A stretch of 64,000 nucleotides of DNA from Phycisphaerae bacterium (GTDB lineage: Bacteria; Planctomycetota; Phycisphaerae; UBA1845), in NCBI GenBank assembly GCA_029260135.1, contig JAJDDV010000068.1, positions 38,499-102,498 of the forward strand. Direction: 5' to 3'. Below the pieces are notes generated by a model that saw only the letters and a list, made by a program, of their open reading frames with translations, did no database searches and had not been told where the DNA came from. Shown here one piece after another: positions 51,030-60,438 of this stretch; positions within the stretch are counted from its first letter, which is position 1; the number at the start of each line of letters is the position of its first letter. The position numbers and the translations under genes are program-made.

Positions 51030-53042
51030 GTGGATTCATGGCGCCGGAACCGGCCTGCCGTGCGATTTCTACTCCTCCTGACGCTGGTGGGCACATCGGT
51101 TTCGTGCCGTTCCACGACGGCGCAGCGCCGAGACGTCCGCAACGTCGAGCTGACGGACATCAAGGGCTACCTCGAGTTCGTGACGCGGCATCGCGAGCAG
51201 GATCAGCACTCCAAAGTCGGATCGGGTGATCTGCGATTCGAGGAGACACTTCTCGAAGAGAGCATCAAGCTCGAGACCGAGGGGTTCGTCTATCACCCGA
51301 ACTTGCTCGAGTTCTCCCTCGGTGCGCTGCTGGGTCTCGAGCAGGGCGACTTCGATGAGTTGAGCGACGACCGCCTTCGAAAGAGTTCCGAAGAGGGGCC
51401 GGTCTACGAGTTTGATTTTCGTGGGCAGTTCTTGAAGAAAAAGAACTATCCGGGGTCGGTGTTTGCTCGTCGCGATCGCCGGGTTCAGCCGCGAGCGTTT
51501 CAACCTTCGCTCGAGACGACGACGACGAGCTACGGTTTCACCTGGCAGTACGTCGACGAGAAGACCCCGATCAACCTCCATTTCAACGACACGGACATCC
51601 GACTGGAACCCAGGGGCGGCAATGAACCTGACGGGCGCCAGAAGAACACCACGCTGCGCCTCGATGCCGCCTTCAACGTCAGCGATCACCTTTCGTACGC
51701 TTTTCTTTACGAACGACAGGAGATTGAGGAGCAGCCCTTCGAGCTTGACTTCAAACAGGACGAGCTGACCTTTACCCGCCAATACAGGTTCGGGAATCTC
51801 CGCCAGCACAGGCTGGAGTCGGAGATCAACTACTTCAACCAACGCGGGACTTTCGACGTCGAGCGCGGACGATGGCGGGAACTGGTGCGTCTGCAGCACA
51901 CCGAGGACCTCCGCTCGTGGTATCGCTGGGAGATGTCGGACCGCAAGCAGGGAAGCCTCTCCGGCGTTCCGCCGATCGAGGAACGCTCCTACAATCTGAC
52001 GGGAACGATCGAGCACAGGCTGTATGACAGTTTGATCACCGAGCTACTGGTCTTCGGCCATTTTCAGGAGTTCGCCTCCGGGCTCGATATCGATCGGGCC
52101 GGCGCCCAGATCAGCTTCGACTATCGAAAGAAGAACCGCTGGGGCAATCTGCAGGCTACCTGGAACATGCGATTCACCACGGAGGATCGTGAGGGCGCCG
52201 ACCGTCCGATCGAGGTCCTCGACGAGCGCCAGATCTTCAGCGATCCCGAACCGGTGGTCCTGACCAACACGAACATCAACCTCGGCTCGATCTTTATGAC
52301 GGCCGAGGATCGTATCACCGTCTACCGGATCGGTCGCGACTTTACCGCGCTTCCCGTCGGGGACCGCCTCGAGTTGAGGCGCATCGCGACGGGGCGACTT
52401 CCCGACGGCGCCACGGTCTTGATCGACTACAACTTTCTGGCCGCCGGGTCCTTCGTGCTCGACACGTACGGTCACGACGTGAACCTGCGGCAGAACTTCG
52501 AATGGGGGCTTTCGCCCTATTATCGACTGCGATACCAGAAGCAGGTGCTTCAGCCGCGGACGGCAACGGGGGCGGCGGCGGAGGATATCTCCGCGCACAT
52601 TTTCGGCGCCGAGTATCGCAAGGGCTCGATCCTGCTGTCGGCCGAATACGAAGGGCACGCCTCGACGATCAATCCCCACGAGGCCGTGCGCCTCACCGCC
52701 GACTACACGCGCCGGTTCAAACACGGAGCCACCGGACTCCTCAAAGGGCGATGGACCGACATGCACTACACGATGCCGCGGCGTGACACCTCGTTTTTCA
52801 CGGTCGAAGGTCGATACCGATATCCGATTCGTTCGGGCCTGATCGTCGAAGCCGGGGTGATCTACCGACGGGAACGAGACTCACTCAGCGGCAATGACGA
52901 GGGATTCGACTCCGACCTGGCGTTGGAGTGGTACATTCGAGAAACCGAGATTCGTTTGACGTTCGAGTATGGCGAGTTCGATGATGACTTTTCGGACAAC
53001 AAATTCTCGACGTTGTTCCTGCAGGTTCGCCGACGATTCTAG
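51030..53042 (+). CDS. Large outer-membrane beta-barrel (MtrB/PioB-like porin candidate)
   Basis: Signal-like N-terminus; alternating amphipathic strands and aromatic girdles throughout; C-terminal FSTLFLQVRRRF ending in F. Start uncertain (ORF from 50976). Confidence 0.75.
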   Translation: MDSWRRNRPAVRFLLLLTLVGTSVSCRSTTAQRRDVRNVELTDIKGYLEFVTRHREQDQHSKVGSGDLRFEETLLEESIKLETEGFVYHPNLLEFSLGALLGLEQGDFDELSDDRLRKSSEEGPVYEFDFRGQFLKKKNYPGSVFARRDRRVQPRAFQPSLETTTTSYGFTWQYVDEKTPINLHFNDTDIRLEPRGGNEPDGRQKNTTLRLDAAFNVSDHLSYAFLYERQEIEEQPFELDFKQDELTFTRQYRFGNLRQHRLESEINYFNQRGTFDVERGRWRELVRLQHTEDLRSWYRWEMSDRKQGSLSGVPPIEERSYNLTGTIEHRLYDSLITELLVFGHFQEFASGLDIDRAGAQISFDYRKKNRWGNLQATWNMRFTTEDREGADRPIEVLDERQIFSDPEPVVLTNTNINLGSIFMTAEDRITVYRIGRDFTALPVGDRLELRRIATGRLPDGATVLIDYNFLAAGSFVLDTYGHDVNLRQNFEWGLSPYYRLRYQKQVLQPRTATGAAAEDISAHIFGAEYRKGSILLSAEYEGHASTINPHEAVRLTADYTRRFKHGATGLLKGRWTDMHYTMPRRDTSFFTVEGRYRYPIRSGLIVEAGVIYRRERDSLSGNDEGFDSDLALEWYIRETEIRLTFEYGEFDDDFSDNKFSTLFLQVRRRF

Positions 53043-53053
53043 TAGGTGCAGGA

Positions 53054-54151
53054 GTGGGTACGATGTGGCTAACGTTTGACAAGGAGGATGTTTCGCGACG
53101 GCGCGCCCCGCGGCGATTCGTGCTGCGGTCGGCGATCTGCCTGACCGTCGCCGTTTCACTGGGCTGCGCGTCCCAACCCGGACGGATCTTCGACCCGATC
53201 GATCCGCCCTTGGTGTGGCCTGCCCCGCCAAAGCCCGAGCGCATTTCCTATGTCGGCCAGCTCAGGGATTCAAGCGATCTCAAACCGGCGCGTAAACCCT
53301 TCCAGGCGTTGAGTGATTTCTTCGTGGGAAAGGAAAGGCCCGAGCCGTTGTATGGTCCGCGTGACGTCATCTGCACGCCGGACGGCCTGCGCGTTTGGGT
53401 CGCCGATCCCGGCGGACGGTGCGTGCACCTCTTCGATCTGGAGAAACGCGACTATCGAAAGATCACCAGAGCCGGCGACATGCCGCTGCTCGCCCCGGTC
53501 TCGCTGGGCCTGGGACCTGAAGATTCGTTCTTCGTCTGTGATTCGGAAGCCGTCGCCATCTATCGCCTCTCTGCTGCGGACGGAACGCTGCTCGAAGCGT
53601 TGCGGCTTCCCGAGGACGTGAACCGCCCCGTGGCGATTCGGTTCGTACCCCAAAGCGACGCCCTCTTTGTCGTCGACGTCGGCGCGCACAACGTCAAGGT
53701 CCTCGATTTGGACGGAACCATCCGCCGCATCATCGGACGTCGCGGCGGGGCGCCGGGTGAATTCAACTTCCCCACCGCGATCACCGATGACGGGGAGAAG
53801 CTCTGGGTCGTCGATACGGGCAACAACCGTGTGCAGGGTCTCTCGCGAGAAGGCGATCCCGTTCTCACGATCGGACAAGCCGGAGACGCCCCCGGCGACT
53901 TTGCCCTCCCCAAAGGCATCGCCGTCGATAGCGACGGGCAGATCTACGTGGTGGACGCCCGTTTCGAGAACATCCAGATTTTCGATCGTACCGGGCGCCT
54001 CCTTCTCTTCTTCGGCGAGGAGGGCAACGCGCCGGGCGCGTTCTGGTTACCTTCCGGTATCTTCATCGACGCGCGCGACCGCATTTGGGTGTGCGACTCC
54101 TACAATCGGCGTGTGCAGTTGTTTTCGTATGTGAAGGAAGTGTCGCCATGA
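53054..54151 (+). CDS. NHL-repeat beta-propeller lipoprotein
   Basis: VAVSLGCASQPG lipobox; multiple NHL repeats (GEFNFPTAITDDGEKLWVVDTGNNRVQGLSREG). Confidence 0.9.
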   Translation: MGTMWLTFDKEDVSRRRAPRRFVLRSAICLTVAVSLGCASQPGRIFDPIDPPLVWPAPPKPERISYVGQLRDSSDLKPARKPFQALSDFFVGKERPEPLYGPRDVICTPDGLRVWVADPGGRCVHLFDLEKRDYRKITRAGDMPLLAPVSLGLGPEDSFFVCDSEAVAIYRLSAADGTLLEALRLPEDVNRPVAIRFVPQSDALFVVDVGAHNVKVLDLDGTIRRIIGRRGGAPGEFNFPTAITDDGEKLWVVDTGNNRVQGLSREGDPVLTIGQAGDAPGDFALPKGIAVDSDGQIYVVDARFENIQIFDRTGRLLLFFGEEGNAPGAFWLPSGIFIDARDRIWVCDSYNRRVQLFSYVKEVSP

Positions 54152-55866
54152 AAGAAGCACGACGTCGCACTGGCCTCGCGGTTGCCATCGGAACGCTCTT
54201 GAGCCTTGCCGTCGGCGCTTCGGCCCAAGACCGCGTGTCGCAGACGGTCCACAATCTCTCCGCCGCGGGTCCCGGTACGGTCAGAGCCTCGACGGAGACC
54301 CAGGTCTGCATCTTCTGCCATGCCCCGCACAACACCGGAGGGTCGCGGCCCCTGTGGAACCGCGGCGCGTCGCTGGCCAGCTATCAGATCTACCAGTCCT
54401 CCACGCTCGACGCCCAGACCGGACAACCCACCGGCGCCAGCAAGTTCTGCCTGAGTTGTCACGATGGAACGGTCGCGCTGGGCTCGGTGCTCAGTCGTAC
54501 CGAGCGCATCCGGATGGCCGGTAGCGATTACATCCCTGCCGGGCTCTCGCACCTGGGCACCGATCTCTCCGACGACCATCCGATCAGCTTCTTCTATACC
54601 TCCGGCCTGGCGGCTTCCGATCACCAACTCGTGAACCCGGTCGCCCTGCAGGCTGATGTGGAACTCGACGACACCGGCCAGCTTCAATGCACCTCATGCC
54701 ACGACCCACACCACAACACGTTCGGCAAGTTCCTCGTGATGTCCAACGAGTTCGGCGCCCTATGTACCGCCTGTCACGTGATGAACGGCTGGGCGTCCGG
54801 TTCGCACCGGAGTTCTTCCGCTGTGGTCTCGGGTGCAGCCTCAGGCGACTGGCCCTATGCAACCGTGGCGCAGAACGCCTGTCGAAGCTGCCATCGCCCG
54901 CACACCGCCGGCGGTCATCATCGGTTGCTCATTCACCAGAATGAGGAAGACAACTGTCTCTCCTGTCACGACGGCCTTGTCGCGCAAACGAACATCCTTG
55001 CCCAGCTCGACAGGTTCTCGGCGCACGATCCGCGAAGCTACGTCGGTTTGCACGATCCCGTTGAGGTCACGACCGGTTCGCCGCCCCACGTTGAATGCGT
55101 CGACTGTCATAATCCACACGCCGCAAGCCCCCAGGACGTCGTCCCCGGATACATCGCGATCGGTGCGACGCTGGCGGAGGTTCCGGGCGTCACCATTGGC
55201 GGAACGGACGTCGCCACCGCCAACTACGAATACGAGGTCTGCTTCCGCTGTCATGGCGATTCACCCGTTCCGGTTCCCCGGCGGGTGCGGCGACAGGCCG
55301 ACGTGCCGAACCTGCGTCTCTCGTTCAGCACAGGGAACCCCAGCTACCATCCGGTGGTCCAGTCCTCACCCAGCCCGGACACGGTCAGCCTGGTTCCGGG
55401 ATATACGCGTGGATCGCTGATTCGCTGCACCGACTGCCACAACAACGACGCAGGCCCCGCGGCGGGCGGGAGCGGCCCCAACGGTCCGCACGGCTCGAAC
55501 AACAGCTTCCTACTGGAACGTAATTACACCGTCCAGGACGGCACGCCCGAGTCCGCCTCCGCCTACGCCCTGTGCTACAAATGTCACGAGCGCACGAGCA
55601 TCCTCTCGGACCAGAGCTTCGAAGAGCACCGCAAGCACATCGAGGGCGAGGATACGCCCTGCGCGATTTGCCATGATCCCCATGGGGTTTCGACGACGTT
55701 GGGACTGGGACTCGATCGGACGCATCTGATCAATTTCGACGTTCGCGTCGTGCTCCCCAACCCGGACAACGGCCTGCGGATTTTCGAGGATCTCGGCACC
55801 CACGCGGGAAGTTGCACGCTGATCTGCCACGGTGAAAAGCACAACGACGAGCGCTATGGAAACTGA
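54148..55866 (+). CDS. Multiheme c-type cytochrome: 11 CXXCH plus CTLICH (C-X3-CH)
   Basis: CIFCHAPHN, CLSCHDGTVA, CTSCHDPHHN, CTACH, CRSCH, CLSCH, CVDCH, CFRCH, CTDCH, CYKCH, CAICH; signal peptide; ATGA overlap with the upstream gene. Confidence 0.95.
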   Translation: MKEARRRTGLAVAIGTLLSLAVGASAQDRVSQTVHNLSAAGPGTVRASTETQVCIFCHAPHNTGGSRPLWNRGASLASYQIYQSSTLDAQTGQPTGASKFCLSCHDGTVALGSVLSRTERIRMAGSDYIPAGLSHLGTDLSDDHPISFFYTSGLAASDHQLVNPVALQADVELDDTGQLQCTSCHDPHHNTFGKFLVMSNEFGALCTACHVMNGWASGSHRSSSAVVSGAASGDWPYATVAQNACRSCHRPHTAGGHHRLLIHQNEEDNCLSCHDGLVAQTNILAQLDRFSAHDPRSYVGLHDPVEVTTGSPPHVECVDCHNPHAASPQDVVPGYIAIGATLAEVPGVTIGGTDVATANYEYEVCFRCHGDSPVPVPRRVRRQADVPNLRLSFSTGNPSYHPVVQSSPSPDTVSLVPGYTRGSLIRCTDCHNNDAGPAAGGSGPNGPHGSNNSFLLERNYTVQDGTPESASAYALCYKCHERTSILSDQSFEEHRKHIEGEDTPCAICHDPHGVSTTLGLGLDRTHLINFDVRVVLPNPDNGLRIFEDLGTHAGSCTLICHGEKHNDERYGN

Positions 55867-55905
55867 CGCCACGAGGTCTTCATTTTTGTCGAGGGCAGGC
55901 TCGCC

Positions 55906-55921
55906 TGGCACGCGATCTGTA
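55906..55921 (+). promoter_or_regulatory. Candidate sigma-54 promoter TGGCACGCGATCTGTA
   Basis: Consensus -24 TGGCACG; -12 CTGTA imperfect; about 125 nt upstream of ResB. Confidence 0.4.
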
Positions 55922-56044
55922 AGAACCGTATGTTGCCCGCTATCAGGGTTGGTGTTTGGGGCTGCGATTTCGATGATTCGTTCGTTTGCGCGCCCCGTCT
56001 GCAGGTCTACCGCACAGCGGCCGACCTAGGTGAGGAAGACTGCT

Positions 56045-57964
56045 ATGCATACCGGACCTACAACTGAGCTTCGATCCGTGTTTCGCGTCATCGGGTCCCT
56101 CTGGTTCGCCGCCGTCATCATGGTGCTGCTGCTCGTCGCCATGGGCTGTGCCACGGTCTTCGAGTCCATGCGCAGCCCGAGCGAGGCGCTCGCCCTCTTC
56201 TATCACGCCTGGTGGTTCGAAGTCCTGCTCGGGCTTCTCGCGCTGAACGTGGCTGCCGCGATGGCCGCCCGTTACCCCTTCAACAAGCGCCAGGTCGGAT
56301 TCGTACTGACACATGGTGGCATCCTCTTGACGCTCGCCGGCGCCCTGATCACGAAGCATTGGGGGCTCGACGGGCAGATGGCCATCCAGGAGGGAAGAAG
56401 CAACAGCGCTTTCGCCGTTTCGGTTCCCGTCATTACCTTGGCGAACCGCGCCCAGCAGACGACGACAACGCTCGAACTGAGCCCCTCGCGCTACGCCGGA
56501 TTCGATCCGATCGAGAGCATCGCCGGTGAATCGACCTCACTCCAAAATGTGCAGGTCCAGGTCGTCGGATACGTCCCCGACAGCGTCCTGTCCGAGGAAT
56601 TTGTCAACGACAACCCGAGGCTCAGCCAAGCCGTTCGTCTCTCGCTGTCACCCGATGGCCGGGAAAACGCCGCATGGATGTTCGCCAATCGTGCCGTGCG
56701 GATCGGTCCCTTCACCGTGCTCTACCGTTCCGTCGCCGATCCGGCGCAGCTCCAACGCTTGCTGGCCAACTCGCCGGACGCCGGTGAAGACAAGGACGGT
56801 GTCGTTCATCTCGCGGTCGGGGATGCCAAGTTCGACATTCCGCTCAAATCGTGCCAACAGAACGAAGTGCCGATCGGTGACACCGGATTCAGCCTTCGTG
56901 TCGTGCGCTACCTCCCCCACGCCACCGTCGGTCCCGAAAGCAAACTCGCCAACCTCTCCGACCAACCCGTCAACCCCGCGATCGAAGTGGAGCTGATCGG
57001 ACCCGACGGACGTGAGACACGCAAGGCCTTCTCGCGCTTCCCCGACTTCTCCGCCATGCACGGTGACACGACGACCAAGAACATCAAGCTGACATTCACC
57101 GCGCCCCAGAGCAACAAACCCTCAACTCCGATCGAGATTATCAGCGGGCCCGACGCCAAGCTCTACGTTCGATTCCAGGCAGGTCAGCACGCGCCTTCGA
57201 TCAGCACGCAGGAACTCACGCTCGGAACGACGGTCGACACGCCCTGGCCCAATCAAAAGCTCACCGTCTTTCAGCAGATGGACCACGCGCGGGTTTCCCA
57301 CAAGGTCGAACCCACCCAGGAAGAGCGAAAGCAGCGCACCCCCGCCGTGCGACTCGCCGTATCCTCTGCGGGTGATACCCAGGAGCTGTGGATCCAACGA
57401 TACACGAGGCCTTATCCCGTTTCGATCCAAGGCGTTCCGTACGAACTGAGCTTTCACGACAAGCAGATCCCCATCGGTTTCGACCTGCGGCTGGACGATT
57501 TCAAAATCGTCTATTATCCGGGCACCATGCGTCCCCGATCCTTCGAGAGCCATCTCACCATTCTCGATCCGATCGTCGGCGGCGAGCAAAGCCGTGTCAT
57601 CAGCATGAACCATCCCGTCAAACACGGCGGATTCAACTTCTACCAGTCGAGCTACCGTGACGATGTCGACCCACCGGTCACGATCCTCAGCGTCTCGCGC
57701 GATCCCGGGATCATCGTCGCCTTCACCGGATACGTCGCCATTTTCATAGGGATGTGCGTCGTGCTCGGGATTCGAATGTCCGAGCATCGCCGAATAGACG
57801 GCGGAGCCGCCGGTAACGTACAAGCCGGTTCGCCGGCTCAGCTTCTCGCCGACCTGCAGAACCGCTCCGTACCGCGACGAAACAACAAGAACGAAGGCAG
57901 CCACGGCGAACCCACCGGACAGGGTAAGCGACCCGGCGGCAAGCCGATCGAGCTGCAGCGCTAG
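56045..57964 (+). CDS. resB: Cytochrome c biogenesis protein ResB-like
   Basis: N-terminal TM pair (SLWFAAVIMVLLLVAMGCATVFES), periplasmic domain, GGFNFYQSSYRDD, C-terminal TM. Confidence 0.85.
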   Translation: MHTGPTTELRSVFRVIGSLWFAAVIMVLLLVAMGCATVFESMRSPSEALALFYHAWWFEVLLGLLALNVAAAMAARYPFNKRQVGFVLTHGGILLTLAGALITKHWGLDGQMAIQEGRSNSAFAVSVPVITLANRAQQTTTTLELSPSRYAGFDPIESIAGESTSLQNVQVQVVGYVPDSVLSEEFVNDNPRLSQAVRLSLSPDGRENAAWMFANRAVRIGPFTVLYRSVADPAQLQRLLANSPDAGEDKDGVVHLAVGDAKFDIPLKSCQQNEVPIGDTGFSLRVVRYLPHATVGPESKLANLSDQPVNPAIEVELIGPDGRETRKAFSRFPDFSAMHGDTTTKNIKLTFTAPQSNKPSTPIEIISGPDAKLYVRFQAGQHAPSISTQELTLGTTVDTPWPNQKLTVFQQMDHARVSHKVEPTQEERKQRTPAVRLAVSSAGDTQELWIQRYTRPYPVSIQGVPYELSFHDKQIPIGFDLRLDDFKIVYYPGTMRPRSFESHLTILDPIVGGEQSRVISMNHPVKHGGFNFYQSSYRDDVDPPVTILSVSRDPGIIVAFTGYVAIFIGMCVVLGIRMSEHRRIDGGAAGNVQAGSPAQLLADLQNRSVPRRNNKNEGSHGEPTGQGKRPGGKPIELQR

Positions 57965-57984
57965 CAGAGGAAAGGTCTATCACG

Positions 57985-59802
57985 ATGTCGAACGCACTGA
58001 TCATTCTCGCCATCTTGTCAGCGGGAACCTCGTCCCAGGGGCAAGCGCGATTACCACAGTCACTGGACTTGAAGGGAATCTCCGGGCTTGTCGTTCAGCA
58101 TGACGGTCGATGGCCTCCGCTCGACACCGTCGCGAGAGACACCATCAGCGACGTGACCGGAACGATGGACTTTCAGGGCGAAGACCCCGTCAAGATGCTC
58201 CTCGCGTGGACCTTCGACGCCAAGGCCTGGATGGATCAGCCGGTCATCAAGATCGCCAACGCCGAACTCCGTGGTGAGCTGCAACTCCCCAACACCAAGA
58301 CCGTCTTCTCCTACGCCGAACTGATGAACCACACCCATCTGCGATCCCTCATCGCCGGTCTCTCCCGGATCGAAAAGGGACGCAAGATGAACCCCCTCGA
58401 GGCCAAAGTCTCCGACATCAACGGCAAGCTCATCACGCTGCAAAACGTCTTTGCCGGGCAGGTCATTCGACCCATCCCGGTCAACACCTCCGTCGGCGAT
58501 CCCTGGCTCCCCATCACCGCCCCCAAGGACGCATCGCCACCCCTGGTGCGACGCGCCGAAGATGCCTGGCAATCGCTCCAGGCCGCCTTCCTCGCCGACG
58601 ACGCCGCTTCCTTCGCCCAGGCCGATCAGAACCTGCGCCAAGCACTCACCGCGCTTCCCGCCGCGTATCGACCAACGCCCTCGCGGATCGCCACCGAGCT
58701 GCGGTACAACCGATTCAGACCCTTCACGCTATCCTGGCAACTGATGGTCGTCGGTGCGCTCTTGGCCGCCATTGCACTCGCCGTCGGCAGCCGGCCGTTC
58801 GACAGACTCGCAACCATCGGCCTGATCGCCGGATTCGCCATGGTCTCCTACGGCCTGTGGCTGCGCTGGACGATCGCCGGACGCATTCCCGCCTCCAATA
58901 TGTACGAGTCTCTGCTCTTTCTGGGCTGGGGGATGGGCGCATTCGCCATTCTCGCCATGCTGGTCGTAAAGCACCGACTCGTTCCGTTTACCGCATCCTT
59001 CATGGGAGCCGTGTCGCTCTTCCTGGCCGACATCCTCCCGACCGATCCGTTCGTCCGCCCGATCGTGCCCGTTTTGGCCGACACCTTCTGGATGTCGATC
59101 CACGTGCCCGTCATCATGGTTTCCTACTCCGTGCTCGCCCTCGGCGTCCTCGTGGCGCATGCACAGCTCGTGATCATGGCCACCGCACCCGGCAAGCAGA
59201 AGCTGGTCGACACACTCGACTCACTGCACTACTGGTACATCCATGTCGGCTCGATCCTGCTCTTCGCCGGAATCGTCACCGGCAGCATGTGGGCCGCGTC
59301 CTCATGGGGCCGCTACTGGGGATGGGACCCCAAGGAGGTCTGGTCACTCGTCGCCTTTCTCGGATACGGAACGATTCTCCACGTGCGCATCAGCCGCGAG
59401 CAAGTCCCCTCCTGGGCCTACTGGATCGGCATTGCCATGGCCGTCGGCCTCTTCGTTCTAGTGGTTCCCAAGCTCCTGCCCCTTTCCGGCGGAAAGATTC
59501 TCGCCTTGGGCGGCACCGTCGCAGCCATGATTCTCCTCGTCGCCGCCAAAGGCGCGTTCGCCACAGCCCTGAAGAGCATCCTCTGCTTCTGGCTGATCAT
59601 CATGACCTACGTCGGCGTCAACTACGTGCTCGGCAGCGGACTGCACAGCTACGGATTCGGCACCGGCGCCGTTTCGAAGTGGATGTTCCTCCTCGGCGGA
59701 ACGGATCTCGCTCTGATGGCGCTCTTTTGCGTCATCTACTTGCTCCGACGCCGATCCCAGCAGCCCAGCCTCGGCTCCGTGTCGGTGAGCCTCGCAGGCT
59801 GA
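57985..59802 (+). CDS. ccsA: Cytochrome c biogenesis protein CcsA/ResC-like (System II)
   Basis: GSMWAASSWGRYWGWDPKEVWSLVAFLGYGTILHVRI; multi-pass; N-terminal DGRWPPLDTVARD extension. Confidence 0.93.
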   Translation: MSNALIILAILSAGTSSQGQARLPQSLDLKGISGLVVQHDGRWPPLDTVARDTISDVTGTMDFQGEDPVKMLLAWTFDAKAWMDQPVIKIANAELRGELQLPNTKTVFSYAELMNHTHLRSLIAGLSRIEKGRKMNPLEAKVSDINGKLITLQNVFAGQVIRPIPVNTSVGDPWLPITAPKDASPPLVRRAEDAWQSLQAAFLADDAASFAQADQNLRQALTALPAAYRPTPSRIATELRYNRFRPFTLSWQLMVVGALLAAIALAVGSRPFDRLATIGLIAGFAMVSYGLWLRWTIAGRIPASNMYESLLFLGWGMGAFAILAMLVVKHRLVPFTASFMGAVSLFLADILPTDPFVRPIVPVLADTFWMSIHVPVIMVSYSVLALGVLVAHAQLVIMATAPGKQKLVDTLDSLHYWYIHVGSILLFAGIVTGSMWAASSWGRYWGWDPKEVWSLVAFLGYGTILHVRISREQVPSWAYWIGIAMAVGLFVLVVPKLLPLSGGKILALGGTVAAMILLVAAKGAFATALKSILCFWLIIMTYVGVNYVLGSGLHSYGFGTGAVSKWMFLLGGTDLALMALFCVIYLLRRRSQQPSLGSVSVSLAG

Positions 59803-59875
59803 CATGTAGGGGCCGCGGTACGGGCCATCTGACATTGTGTTTCGCGGTGTGTCGCTGCACTTGACCAGTGTCCAC

Positions 59876-59910
59876 GGGTGCCATGCCCAAGCCGAAGGCG
59901 CGGGCATGCC
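59876..59910 (+). repeat. Palindromic repeat family A
   Basis: gggtgccatgcccaagccgaaggcgcgggcatgcc; identical to 33292..33326. Confidence 0.85.
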
Positions 59911-60120
59911 GTGATGACTGGCGTTGTCTACGTTCGTACACTCATCTGAACGAACGCGTGGGCCTTCTCGCCGCTCATGGTTCAACGACTGTCGTGCAAG
60001 TCTCCTTCCCGCACCGCTGTGGGCGCCGAGGTCCGAGTATAAGCCCAACGACAGGATGCCGAGTCGATGACCGGAGTGAACGACATGGGTTTGTTCCATG
60101 ATCGGCCATTTGTTAGGCCG

Positions 60121-60142
60121 TAGGGTGCATCTTGATGCACCC
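60121..60142. repeat. Palindromic repeat family B
   Basis: tagggtgcatcttgatgcaccc. Confidence 0.8.
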
Positions 60143-60438
60143 TCATGGTGCGGGCTCCCCGCCGGCGCCCGTGCTGAGGCAGACGTCCGAATATAGACCC
60201 AACGATACGGCGTCGAACCGGGCAGTGTAGCCAAACTCCACGTGTTTGTATCAGTGGCGGACGCCTGTTAAAATAGGATGACGCTAGTTGAGGTGAGAGA
60301 ACCCCCTTCCACCAGTAGGTTTGTGAGTGGGGCAGCAAGATGCGCTTGGACCGGCGCACGCATGCGGGTCAATCGCATACGGGCCGAACACATGTGGCGT
60401 ACTGCCCCGAGAGACTCGGGTCCCACTCAGAGGAGGAC

